Shown: positions 14,601 through 28,960 of the stretch, piece by piece
Layout: each line of letters begins with the position of its first letter
How positions within the stretch are numbered: the first letter of the stretch is position 1
From: Siphonodentalium dalli
Taxonomy: Eukaryota > Mollusca > Scaphopoda > Gadilida > Siphonodentaliidae
Direction: 5' to 3'
DNA length: 64,000 nucleotides
Assembly (NCBI GenBank): GCA_032622095.1
Contig: CP136061.1
Location: 265,208,077 to 265,272,076 of the forward strand
Made by a program: the position numbers and the translations under genes
Notes under the pieces: generated by a model
The model's input: only the letters and a program-made list of their open reading frames with translations
Told to the model about the DNA's origin: nothing
The model's database searches: none

Positions 14601-17600
14601 TTTTGCCCCCACCCAAAACCCAAAAATATAAGTCCGTCCCTGTTCAAAACTTGTTTTCGTAGCAAGTTGATAACGGGTAACTACATAAAATCTCTCAAAT
14701 ATGGATACCGTGCATGTTATAGGCGGTTACATGATATGAAATAAATCGAATTTTGCGAATCATGGGCGACAACTCTGTAGAAAAAGCGCGGACATAAATT
14801 ATAATGTATGGATTCAATAGGGAATCCTGAGTTCTACATATGGTCCAAATTTTGAGTCTCTGCTGCTCATACTTTTCGAGATACAGCAACCCCATTTTTT
14901 CACAAAAAGGGAGATAACTCTGTAAACCAAACGTGGACAACATCCTATATACTCTTATTAGTTAGAAATAGTATAGGTCTATATGCATACGAAATTTCAG
15001 CTCCCTATCTCTTGTACTTCCGGAGATATAAGAGTTGAAAAATTGCTTAGAATAATAATAATAGAGGAGAAAAATAATAAATTGAATAACAATATACTTC
15101 CATATTAAAATATGGAAGTATAATAAGGGATTCGCACGGAATTGATTGGTATGTCGATAGTATGGTTTATTGACATTTCTGTGTTCAGTTGGAACGTTCT
15201 GGCGTGACCCCCACCCTTGCCTCGGAATTAGGTGATGCGTGTAGAAAAGTCGCCATATCTCGGCCAATCTTCGAGATATCGAGCTAATTTTTGCGTCATT
15301 GTGTTCGCATTTGATGCCCCTTTAATATTTAGTAGGGTTCTAGTAAGATATTGTGGCGATATTCTACTATATAGACCTATATTAATGCTGTTCAGTACAT
15401 ACATTTCGATTATATCTGGCTTCCATCGACATAATAAGGCAAGTCGGTAATCGTTTAAAAGTATTATAAATTCCCCACCGAATGACACTAAACAATTGAC
15501 GATTGGTTGAAGGAATTTGAATTCATAGTGCATCTTCTGTAAACTTGAAAAAAATGAAGGGGCCACAATTTCTACATTTTTCAACCGATTCACAAAATTC
15601 ACTCATAATGTCACTCGGTATATCTTATAGATACTTCACAACAATTTTGGTTCAAATCGGAGACCAAAAAAATATGACAATTTTTGCCCCCTCCCTAATA
15701 TGGACCAATGTTTTTGGATCTTCGTCAAAATTGCACCATTTCGTCTTCTTTCTATGGATAACACGCTCACATAAACCAAATCCAGTTCGCGTGCGTCGTC
15801 TAGGAGGAGTTTTGTCCACAAGCACTTTCTCCTCAATCGATGTATGAATACAATTTTCGATGGTCTGTAACTTGGACATTTCTCAACCGATTTACAAAAT
15901 TCTTTCAGGAGGATCATTAGTACACCCTATAGATACACGACAGTAAAAATAGTTGAAATCATCGAAAAAAAAAATTGCGAAAATTTTGCCCCCACCCAAA
16001 ACCCAAAAATATAAGTCCGTCCCTGTTCAAAACTTGTTTTCGTAGCAAGTTGATAACGGGTAACTACATAAAATCTCTCAAATATGGATACCGTGCATGT
16101 TATAGGCGGTTACATGATATGAAATAAATCGAATTTTGCGAATCATGGGCGACAACTCTGTAGAAAAAGCGCGGACATAAATTATAATGTATGGATTCAA
16201 TAGGGAATCCTGAGTTCTACATATGGTCCAAATTTTGAGTCTCTGCTGCTCATACTTTTCGAGATACAGCAACCCCATTTTTTCACAAAAAGGGAGATAA
16301 CTCTGTAAACCAAACGTGGACAACATCCTATATACTCTTATTAGTTAGAAATAGTATAGGTCTATATGCATACGAAATTTCAGCTCCCTATCTCTTGTAC
16401 TTCCGGAGATATAAGAGTTGAAAAATTGCTTAGAATAATAATAATAGAGGAGAAAAATAATAAATTGAATAACAATATACTTCCATATTAAAATATGGAA
16501 GTATAATAAGGGATTCGCACGGAATTGATTGGTATGTCGATAGTATGGTTTATTGACATTTCTGTGTTCAGTTGGAACGTTCTGGCGTGACCCCCACCCT
16601 TGCCTCGGAATTAGGTGATGCGTGTAGAAAAGTCGCCATATCTCGGCCAATCTTCGAGATATCGAGCTAATTTTTGCGTCATTGTGTTCGCATTTGATGC
16701 CCCTTTAATATTTAGTAGGGTTCTAGTAAGATATTGTGGCGATATTCTACTATATAGACCTATATTAATGCTGTTCAGTACATACATTTCGATTATATCT
16801 GGCTTCCATCGACATAATAAGGCAAGTCGGTAATCGTTTAAAAGTATTATAAATTCCCCACCGAATGACACTAAACAATTGACGATTGGTTGAAGGAATT
16901 TGAATTCATAGTGCATCTTCTGTAAACTTGAAAAAAATGAAGGGGCCACAATTTCTACATTTTTCAACCGATTCACAAAATTCACTCATAATGTCACTCG
17001 GTATATCTTATAGATACTTCACAACAATTTTGGTTCAAATCGGAGACCAAAAAAATATGACAATTTTTGCCCCCTCCCTAATATGGACCAATGTTTTTGG
17101 ATCTTCGTCAAAATTGCACCATTTCGTCTTCTTTCTATGGATAACACGCTCACATAAACCAAATCCAGTTCGCGTGCGTCGTCTAGGAGGAGTTTTGTCC
17201 ACAAGCACTTTCTCCTCAATCGATGTATGAATACAATTTTCGATGGTCTGTAACTTGGACATTTCTCAACCGATTTACAAAATTCTTTCAGGAGGATCAT
17301 TAGTACACCCTATAGATACACGACAGTAAAAATAGTTGAAATCATCGAAAAAAAAAATTGCGAAAATTTTGCCCCCACCCAAAACCCAAAAATATAAGTC
17401 CGTCCCTGTTCAAAACTTGTTTTCGTAGCAAGTTGATAACGGGTAACTACATAAAATCTCTCAAATATGGATACCGTGCATGTTATAGGCGGTTACATGA
17501 TATGAAATAAATCGAATTTTGCGAATCATGGGCGACAACTCTGTAGAAAAAGCGCGGACATAAATTATAATGTATGGATTCAATAGGGAATCCTGAGTTC

Positions 17601-17859
17601 TACATATGGTCCAAATTTTGAGTCTCTGCTGCTCATACTTTTCGAGATACAGCAACCCCATTTTTTCACAAAAAGGGAGATAACTCTGTAAACCAAACGT
17701 GGACAACATCCTATATACTCTTATTAGTTAGAAATAGTATAGGTCTATATGCATACGAAATTTCAGCTCCCTATCTCTTGTACTTCCGGAGATATAAGAG
17801 TTGAAAAATTGCTTAGAATAATAATAATAGAGGAGAAAAATAATAAATTGAATAACAAT

Positions 17860-17924
17860 ATACTTCCATATTAAAATATGGAAGTATAATAACAATATAC
17901 TTCCATATTAAAATATGGAAGTAT
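17860..17924. repeat. Tandem duplication of the hinge hairpin (37-bp step)
   Basis: Two complete hairpins lie at 17860-17887 and 17897-17924, separated by AATAACAAT. The extra 37 bp is the only length change seen in array A, and it makes the local spacing 1420 bp. It sits between the last main-type marker (CCAAACG, 17697) and the first variant-type marker (GGTGTG, 18006). Confidence 0.95.
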
Positions 17925-20500
17925 AATAAGGGATTCGCACGGAATTGATTGGTATGTCGATAGTATGGTTTATTGACATTTCTGTGTTCAGTTGGAACGT
18001 TCTGGTGTGACCCCCACCCTTGCCTCGGAATTAGGTGATGCGTGTAGAAAAGTCGCCATATCTCGGCCAATCTTCGAGATATCGAGCTAATTTTTGCGTC
18101 ATTGTGTTCGCATTTGATGCCCCTTTAATATTTAGTAGGGTTCTAGTAAGATATTGTGGCGATATTCTTCTATATAGAAGTATATTAATGCTGTTCAGTA
18201 CATACATTTCGATAATATCTGGCTTCCATCGACATAATAAGGCAAGTCGGTAATCGTTTAAAAGTATTATAAATTCCCCACCGAATGACACTAAACAATT
18301 GACGATTGGTTGAAGGAATTTGAATTCATAGTGCATCTTCTGTAAACTTGAAAAAAATGAAGGGGCCACAATTTCTACATTTTTCAACCGATTCACAAAA
18401 TTCACTCATAATTTCACTCGGTACATCTTATAGATACTTCACAACAATTTTGGTTCAAATCGGAGACCAAAAAAATATGACAATTTTTGCCCCCTCCCTA
18501 ATATGGACCAATGTTTTTGGATCTTCGTCAAAATTGCACCATTTCGTCTTCTTTCTATGGATAACACGCTCACATAGACCAAATCCAGTTCGCGTGCGTC
18601 GTCTAGGAGGAGTTTTGTCCACAAGCACTTTCTCCTCAATCGATGTATGAATACAATTTTCGATGGTCTGTAACTTGGACATTTCTCAACCGATTTACAA
18701 AATTCTTTCAGGAGGATCATTAGTACACCCTATAGATACACGACAGTAAAAATAGTTGAAATCATCGAAAAAAAAAATTGCGAAAATTTTGCCCCCACCC
18801 AAAACCCAAAAATATAAGTCCGTCCCTGTTCAAAACTTGTTTTCGTAGCAAGTTGATAACGGGTAACTACATAAAATCTCTCAAATATGGATACCGTGCA
18901 TGTTATAGGCGGTTACATGATATGAAATAAATCGAATTTTGCGAATCATGGGCGACAACTCTGTAGAAAAAGCGCGGACATAAATTATAATGTATGGATT
19001 CAATAGGGAATCCTGAGTTCTACATATGGTCCAAATTTTTAGTCTCTGCTGCTCATACTTTTCGAGATACAGCAACCCCATTTTTTCACAAAAAGGGAGA
19101 TAACTCTGTAAACCAATCGTGGACAACATCCTATATACTCTTATTAGTTAGAAATAGTATAGGTCTATATGCATACGAAATTTCAGCTCCCTATCTCTTG
19201 TACTTCCGGAGATATAAGAGTTGAAAAATTGCTTAGAATAATAATAATAGAGGAGAAAAATAATAAATTGAATAACAATATACTTCCATATTAAAATATG
19301 GAAGTATAATAAGGGATTCGCACGGAATTGATTGGTATGTCGATAGTATGGTTTATTGACATTTCTGTGTTCAGTTGGAACGTTCTGGTGTGACCCCCAC
19401 CCTTGCCTCGGAATTAGGTGATGCGTGTAGAAAAGTCGCCATATCTCGGCCAATCTTCGAGATATCGAGCTAATTTTTGCGTCATTGTGTTCGCATTTGA
19501 TGCCCCTTTAATATTTAGTAGGGTTCTAGTAAGATATTGTGGCGATATTCTTCTATATAGAAGTATATTAATGCTGTTCAGTACATACATTTCGATAATA
19601 TCTGGCTTCCATCGACATAATAAGGCAAGTCGGTAATCGTTTAAAAGTATTATAAATTCCCCACCGAATGACACTAAACAATTGACGATTGGTTGAAGGA
19701 ATTTGAATTCATAGTGCATCTTCTGTAAACTTGAAAAAAATGAAGGGGCCACAATTTCTACATTTTTCAACCGATTCACAAAATTCACTCATAATTTCAC
19801 TCGGTACATCTTATAGATACTTCACAACAATTTTGGTTCAAATCGGAGACCAAAAAAATATGACAATTTTTGCCCCCTCCCTAATATGGACCAATGTTTT
19901 TGGATCTTCGTCAAAATTGCACCATTTCGTCTTCTTTCTATGGATAACACGCTCACATAGACCAAATCCAGTTCGCGTGCGTCGTCTAGGAGGAGTTTTG
20001 TCCACAAGCACTTTCTCCTCAATCGATGTATGAATACAATTTTCGATGGTCTGTAACTTGGACATTTCTCAACCGATTTACAAAATTCTTTCAGGAGGAT
20101 CATTAGTACACCCTATAGATACACGACAGTAAAAATAGTTGAAATCATCGAAAAAAAAAATTGCGAAAATTTTGCCCCCACCCAAAACCCAAAAATATAA
20201 GTCCGTCCCTGTTCAAAACTTGTTTTCGTAGCAAGTTGATAACGGGTAACTACATAAAATCTCTCAAATATGGATACCGTGCATGTTATAGGCGGTTACA
20301 TGATATGAAATAAATCGAATTTTGCGAATCATGGGCGACAACTCTGTAGAAAAAGCGCGGACATAAATTATAATGTATGGATTCAATAGGGAATCCTGAG
20401 TTCTACATATGGTCCAAATTTTGAGTCTCTGCTGCTCATACTTTTCGAGATACAGCAACCCCATTTTTTCACAAAAAGGGAGATAACTCTGTAAACCAAA
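17925..20500 (+). repeat. Variant sub-block within array A (copies 14-15)
   Basis: Two copies carry linked substitutions absent from the other array A copies: GGTGTGACC for GGCGTGACC (18006, 19388), CTTCTATATAGAAG for CTACTATATAGACC, TTCGATAATATC, AATTTCACTCGGTACATC and CACATAGACC. Copy 14 also has CCAATCGTGG and a private T at about 19040. Most of these markers are shared with array B, so the block resembles array B units embedded in array A. The right boundary lies inside copy 15, between 19960 and 20500, where main-type markers return without a length change. Confidence 0.9.
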
Positions 20501-23500
20501 CGTGGACAACATCCTATATACTCTTATTAGTTAGAAATAGTATAGGTCTATATGCATACGAAATTTCAGCTCCCTATCTCTTGTACTTCCGGAGATATAA
20601 GAGTTGAAAAATTGCTTAGAATAATAATAATAGAGGAGAAAAATAATAAATTGAATAACAATATACTTCCATATTAAAATATGGAAGTATAATAAGGGAT
20701 TCGCACGGAATTGATTGGTATGTCGATAGTATGGTTTATTGACATTTCTGTGTTCAGTTGGAACGTTCTGGCGTGACCCCCACCCTTGCCTCGGAATTAG
20801 GTGATGCGTGTAGAAAAGTCGCCATATCTCGGCCAATCTTCGAGATATCGAGCTAATTTTTGCGTCATTGTGTTCGCATTTGATGCCCCTTTAATATTTA
20901 GTAGGGTTCTAGTAAGATATTGTGGCGATATTCTACTATATAGACCTATATTAATGCTGTTCAGTACATACATTTCGATTATATCTGGCTTCCATCGACA
21001 TAATAAGGCAAGTCGGTAATCGTTTAAAAGTATTATAAATTCCCCACCGAATGACACTAAACAATTGACGATTGGTTGAAGGAATTTGAATTCATAGTGC
21101 ATCTTCTGTAAACTTGAAAAAAATGAAGGGGCCACAATTTCTACATTTTTCAACCGATTCACAAAATTCACTCATAATGTCACTCGGTATATCTTATAGA
21201 TACTTCACAACAATTTTGGTTCAAATCGGAGACCAAAAAAATATGACAATTTTTGCCCCCTCCCTAATATGGACCAATGTTTTTGGATCTTCGTCAAAAT
21301 TGCACCATTTCGTCTTCTTTCTATGGATAACACGCTCACATAAACCAAATCCAGTTCGCGTGCGTCGTCTAGGAGGAGTTTTGTCCACAAGCACTTTCTC
21401 CTCAATCGATGTATGAATACAATTTTCGATGGTCTGTAACTTGGACATTTCTCAACCGATTTACAAAATTCTTTCAGGAGGATCATTAGTACACCCTATA
21501 GATACACGACAGTAAAAATAGTTGAAATCATCGAAAAAAAAAATTGCGAAAATTTTGCCCCCACCCAAAACCCAAAAATATAAGTCCGTCCCTGTTCAAA
21601 ACTTGTTTTCGTAGCAAGTTGATAACGGGTAACTACATAAAATCTCTCAAATATGGATACCGTGCATGTTATAGGCGGTTACATGATATGAAATAAATCG
21701 AATTTTGCGAATCATGGGCGACAACTCTGTAGAAAAAGCGCGGACATAAATTATAATGTATGGATTCAATAGGGAATCCTGAGTTCTACATATGGTCCAA
21801 ATTTTGAGTCTCTGCTGCTCATACTTTTCGAGATACAGCAACCCCATTTTTTCACAAAAAGGGAGATAACTCTGTAAACCAAACGTGGACAACATCCTAT
21901 ATACTCTTATTAGTTAGAAATAGTATAGGTCTATATGCATACGAAATTTCAGCTCCCTATCTCTTGTACTTCCGGAGATATAAGAGTTGAAAAATTGCTT
22001 AGAATAATAATAATAGAGGAGAAAAATAATAAATTGAATAACAATATACTTCCATATTAAAATATGGAAGTATAATAAGGGATTCGCACGGAATTGATTG
22101 GTATGTCGATAGTATGGTTTATTGACATTTCTGTGTTCAGTTGGAACGTTCTGGCGTGACCCCCACCCTTGCCTCGGAATTAGGTGATGCGTGTAGAAAA
22201 GTCGCCATATCTCGGCCAATCTTCGAGATATCGAGCTAATTTTTGCGTCATTGTGTTCGCATTTGATGCCCCTTTAATATTTAGTAGGGTTCTAGTAAGA
22301 TATTGTGGCGATATTCTACTATATAGACCTATATTAATGCTGTTCAGTACATACATTTCGATTATATCTGGCTTCCATCGACATAATAAGGCAAGTCGGT
22401 AATCGTTTAAAAGTATTATAAATTCCCCACCGAATGACACTAAACAATTGACGATTGGTTGAAGGAATTTGAATTCATAGTGCATCTTCTGTAAACTTGA
22501 AAAAAATGAAGGGGCCACAATTTCTACATTTTTCAACCGATTCACAAAATTCACTCATAATGTCACTCGGTATATCTTATAGATACTTCACAACAATTTT
22601 GGTTCAAATCGGAGACCAAAAAAATATGACAATTTTTGCCCCCTCCCTAATATGGACCAATGTTTTTGGATCTTCGTCAAAATTGCACCATTTCGTCTTC
22701 TTTCTATGGATAACACGCTCACATAAACCAAATCCAGTTCGCGTGCGTCGTCTAGGAGGAGTTTTGTCCACAAGCACTTTCTCCTCAATCGATGTATGAA
22801 TACAATTTTCGATGGTCTGTAACTTGGACATTTCTCAACCGATTTACAAAATTCTTTCAGGAGGATCATTAGTACACCCTATAGATACACGACAGTAAAA
22901 ATAGTTGAAATCATCGAAAAAAAAAATTGCGAAAATTTTGCCCCCACCCAAAACCCAAAAATATAAGTCCGTCCCTGTTCAAAACTTGTTTTCGTAGCAA
23001 GTTGATAACGGGTAACTACATAAAATCTCTCAAATATGGATACCGTGCATGTTATAGGCGGTTACATGATATGAAATAAATCGAATTTTGCGAATCATGG
23101 GCGACAACTCTGTAGAAAAAGCGCGGACATAAATTATAATGTATGGATTCAATAGGGAATCCTGAGTTCTACATATGGTCCAAATTTTGAGTCTCTGCTG
23201 CTCATACTTTTCGAGATACAGCAACCCCATTTTTTCACAAAAAGGGAGATAACTCTGTAAACCAAACGTGGACAACATCCTATATACTCTTATTAGTTAG
23301 AAATAGTATAGGTCTATATGCATACGAAATTTCAGCTCCCTATCTCTTGTACTTCCGGAGATATAAGAGTTGAAAAATTGCTTAGAATAATAATAATAGA
23401 GGAGAAAAATAATAAATTGAATAACAATATACTTCCATATTAAAATATGGAAGTATAATAAGGGATTCGCACGGAATTGATTGGTATGTCGATAGTATGG

Positions 23501-26500
23501 TTTATTGACATTTCTGTGTTCAGTTGGAACGTTCTGGCGTGACCCCCACCCTTGCCTCGGAATTAGGTGATGCGTGTAGAAAAGTCGCCATATCTCGGCC
23601 AATCTTCGAGATATCGAGCTAATTTTTGCGTCATTGTGTTCGCATTTGATGCCCCTTTAATATTTAGTAGGGTTCTAGTAAGATATTGTGGCGATATTCT
23701 ACTATATAGACCTATATTAATGCTGTTCAGTACATACATTTCGATTATATCTGGCTTCCATCGACATAATAAGGCAAGTCGGTAATCGTTTAAAAGTATT
23801 ATAAATTCCCCACCGAATGACACTAAACAATTGACGATTGGTTGAAGGAATTTGAATTCATAGTGCATCTTCTGTAAACTTGAAAAAAATGAAGGGGCCA
23901 CAATTTCTACATTTTTCAACCGATTCACAAAATTCACTCATAATGTCACTCGGTATATCTTATAGATACTTCACAACAATTTTGGTTCAAATCGGAGACC
24001 AAAAAAATATGACAATTTTTGCCCCCTCCCTAATATGGACCAATGTTTTTGGATCTTCGTCAAAATTGCACCATTTCGTCTTCTTTCTATGGATAACACG
24101 CTCACATAAACCAAATCCAGTTCGCGTGCGTCGTCTAGGAGGAGTTTTGTCCACAAGCACTTTCTCCTCAATCGATGTATGAATACAATTTTCGATGGTC
24201 TGTAACTTGGACATTTCTCAACCGATTTACAAAATTCTTTCAGGAGGATCATTAGTACACCCTATAGATACACGACAGTAAAAATAGTTGAAATCATCGA
24301 AAAAAAAAATTGCGAAAATTTTGCCCCCACCCAAAACCCAAAAATATAAGTCCGTCCCTGTTCAAAACTTGTTTTCGTAGCAAGTTGATAACGGGTAACT
24401 ACATAAAATCTCTCAAATATGGATACCGTGCATGTTATAGGCGGTTACATGATATGAAATAAATCGAATTTTGCGAATCATGGGCGACAACTCTGTAGAA
24501 AAAGCGCGGACATAAATTATAATGTATGGATTCAATAGGGAATCCTGAGTTCTACATATGGTCCAAATTTTGAGTCTCTGCTGCTCATACTTTTCGAGAT
24601 ACAGCAACCCCATTTTTTCACAAAAAGGGAGATAACTCTGTAAACCAAACGTGGACAACATCCTATATACTCTTATTAGTTAGAAATAGTATAGGTCTAT
24701 ATGCATACGAAATTTCAGCTCCCTATCTCTTGTACTTCCGGAGATATAAGAGTTGAAAAATTGCTTAGAATAATAATAATAGAGGAGAAAAATAATAAAT
24801 TGAATAACAATATACTTCCATATTAAAATATGGAAGTATAATAAGGGATTCGCACGGAATTGATTGGTATGTCGATAGTATGGTTTATTGACATTTCTGT
24901 GTTCAGTTGGAACGTTCTGGCGTGACCCCCACCCTTGCCTCGGAATTAGGTGATGCGTGTAGAAAAGTCGCCATATCTCGGCCAATCTTCGAGATATCGA
25001 GCTAATTTTTGCGTCATTGTGTTCGCATTTGATGCCCCTTTAATATTTAGTAGGGTTCTAGTAAGATATTGTGGCGATATTCTACTATATAGACCTATAT
25101 TAATGCTGTTCAGTACATACATTTCGATTATATCTGGCTTCCATCGACATAATAAGGCAAGTCGGTAATCGTTTAAAAGTATTATAAATTCCCCACCGAA
25201 TGACACTAAACAATTGACGATTGGTTGAAGGAATTTGAATTCATAGTGCATCTTCTGTAAACTTGAAAAAAATGAAGGGGCCACAATTTCTACATTTTTC
25301 AACCGATTCACAAAATTCACTCATAATGTCACTCGGTATATCTTATAGATACTTCACAACAATTTTGGTTCAAATCGGAGACCAAAAAAATATGACAATT
25401 TTTGCCCCCTCCCTAATATGGACCAATGTTTTTGGATCTTCGTCAAAATTGCACCATTTCGTCTTCTTTCTATGGATAACACGCTCACATAAACCAAATC
25501 CAGTTCGCGTGCGTCGTCTAGGAGGAGTTTTGTCCACAAGCACTTTCTCCTCAATCGATGTATGAATACAATTTTCGATGGTCTGTAACTTGGACATTTC
25601 TCAACCGATTTACAAAATTCTTTCAGGAGGATCATTAGTACACCCTATAGATACACGACAGTAAAAATAGTTGAAATCATCGAAAAAAAAAATTGCGAAA
25701 ATTTTGCCCCCACCCAAAACCCAAAAATATAAGTCCGTCCCTGTTCAAAACTTGTTTTCGTAGCAAGTTGATAACGGGTAACTACATAAAATCTCTCAAA
25801 TATGGATACCGTGCATGTTATAGGCGGTTACATGATATGAAATAAATCGAATTTTGCGAATCATGGGCGACAACTCTGTAGAAAAAGCGCGGACATAAAT
25901 TATAATGTATGGATTCAATAGGGAATCCTGAGTTCTACATATGGTCCAAATTTTGAGTCTCTGCTGCTCATACTTTTCGAGATACAGCAACCCCATTTTT
26001 TCACAAAAAGGGAGATAACTCTGTAAACCAAACGTGGACAACATCCTATATACTCTTATTAGTTAGAAATAGTATAGGTCTATATGCATACGAAATTTCA
26101 GCTCCCTATCTCTTGTACTTCCGGAGATATAAGAGTTGAAAAATTGCTTAGAATAATAATAATAGAGGAGAAAAATAATAAATTGAATAACAATATACTT
26201 CCATATTAAAATATGGAAGTATAATAAGGGATTCGCACGGAATTGATTGGTATGTCGATAGTATGGTTTATTGACATTTCTGTGTTCAGTTGGAACGTTC
26301 TGGCGTGACCCCCACCCTTGCCTCGGAATTAGGTGATGCGTGTAGAAAAGTCGCCATATCTCGGCCAATCTTCGAGATATCGAGCTAATTTTTGCGTCAT
26401 TGTGTTCGCATTTGATGCCCCTTTAATATTTAGTAGGGTTCTAGTAAGATATTGTGGCGATATTCTACTATATAGACCTATATTAATGCTGTTCAGTACA

Positions 26501-28960
26501 TACATTTCGATTATATCTGGCTTCCATCGACATAATAAGGCAAGTCGGTAATCGTTTAAAAGTATTATAAATTCCCCACCGAATGACACTAAACAATTGA
26601 CGATTGGTTGAAGGAATTTGAATTCATAGTGCATCTTCTGTAAACTTGAAAAAAATGAAGGGGCCACAATTTCTACATTTTTCAACCGATTCACAAAATT
26701 CACTCATAATGTCACTCGGTATATCTTATAGATACTTCACAACAATTTTGGTTCAAATCGGAGACCAAAAAAATATGACAATTTTTGCCCCCTCCCTAAT
26801 ATGGACCAATGTTTTTGGATCTTCGTCAAAATTGCACCATTTCGTCTTCTTTCTATGGATAACACGCTCACATAAACCAAATCCAGTTCGCGTGCGTCGT
26901 CTAGGAGGAGTTTTGTCCACAAGCACTTTCTCCTCAATCGATGTATGAATACAATTTTCGATGGTCTGTAACTTGGACATTTCTCAACCGATTTACAAAA
27001 TTCTTTCAGGAGGATCATTAGTACACCCTATAGATACACGACAGTAAAAATAGTTGAAATCATCGAAAAAAAAAATTGCGAAAATTTTGCCCCCACCCAA
27101 AACCCAAAAATATAAGTCCGTCCCTGTTCAAAACTTGTTTTCGTAGCAAGTTGATAACGGGTAACTACATAAAATCTCTCAAATATGGATACCGTGCATG
27201 TTATAGGCGGTTACATGATATGAAATAAATCGAATTTTGCGAATCATGGGCGACAACTCTGTAGAAAAAGCGCGGACATAAATTATAATGTATGGATTCA
27301 ATAGGGAATCCTGAGTTCTACATATGGTCCAAATTTTGAGTCTCTGCTGCTCATACTTTTCGAGATACAGCAACCCCATTTTTTCACAAAAAGGGAGATA
27401 ACTCTGTAAACCAAACGTGGACAACATCCTATATACTCTTATTAGTTAGAAATAGTATAGGTCTATATGCATACGAAATTTCAGCTCCCTATCTCTTGTA
27501 CTTCCGGAGATATAAGAGTTGAAAAATTGCTTAGAATAATAATAATAGAGGAGAAAAATAATAAATTGAATAACAATATACTTCCATATTAAAATATGGA
27601 AGTATAATAAGGGATTCGCACGGAATTGATTGGTATGTCGATAGTATGGTTTATTGACATTTCTGTGTTCAGTTGGAACGTTCTGGCGTGACCCCCACCC
27701 TTGCCTCGGAATTAGGTGATGCGTGTAGAAAAGTCGCCATATCTCGGCCAATCTTCGAGATATCGAGCTAATTTTTGCGTCATTGTGTTCGCATTTGATG
27801 CCCCTTTAATATTTAGTAGGGTTCTAGTAAGATATTGTGGCGATATTCTACTATATAGACCTATATTAATGCTGTTCAGTACATACATTTCGATTATATC
27901 TGGCTTCCATCGACATAATAAGGCAAGTCGGTAATCGTTTAAAAGTATTATAAATTCCCCACCGAATGACACTAAACAATTGACGATTGGTTGAAGGAAT
28001 TTGAATTCATAGTGCATCTTCTGTAAACTTGAAAAAAATGAAGGGGCCACAATTTCTACATTTTTCAACCGATTCACAAAATTCACTCATAATGTCACTC
28101 GGTATATCTTATAGATACTTCACAACAATTTTGGTTCAAATCGGAGACCAAAAAAATATGACAATTTTTGCCCCCTCCCTAATATGGACCAATGTTTTTG
28201 GATCTTCGTCAAAATTGCACCATTTCGTCTTCTTTCTATGGATAACACGCTCACATAAACCAAATCCAGTTCGCGTGCGTCGTCTAGGAGGAGTTTTGTC
28301 CACAAGCACTTTCTCCTCAATCGATGTATGAATACAATTTTCGATGGTCTGTAACTTGGACATTTCTCAACCGATTTACAAAATTCTTTCAGGAGGATCA
28401 TTAGTACACCCTATAGATACACGACAGTAAAAATAGTTGAAATCATCGAAAAAAAAAATTGCGAAAATTTTGCCCCCACCCAAAACCCAAAAATATAAGT
28501 CCGTCCCTGTTCAAAACTTGTTTTCGTAGCAAGTTGATAACGGGTAACTACATAAAATCTCTCAAATATGGATACCGTGCATGTTATAGGCGGTTACATG
28601 ATATGAAATAAATCGAATTTTGCGAATCATGGGCGACAACTCTGTAGAAAAAGCGCGGACATAAATTATAATGTATGGATTCAATAGGGAATCCTGAGTT
28701 CTACATATGGTCCAAATTTTGAGTCTCTGCTGCTCATACTTTTCGAGATACAGCAACCCCATTTTTTCACAAAAAGGGAGATAACTCTGTAAACCAAACG
28801 TGGACAACATCCTATATACTCTTATTAGTTAGAAATAGTATAGGTCTATATGCATACGAAATTTCAGCTCCCTATCTCTTGTACTTCCGGAGATATAAGA
28901 GTTGAAAAATTGCTTAGAATAATAATAATAGAGGAGAAAAATAATAAATTGAATAACAAT

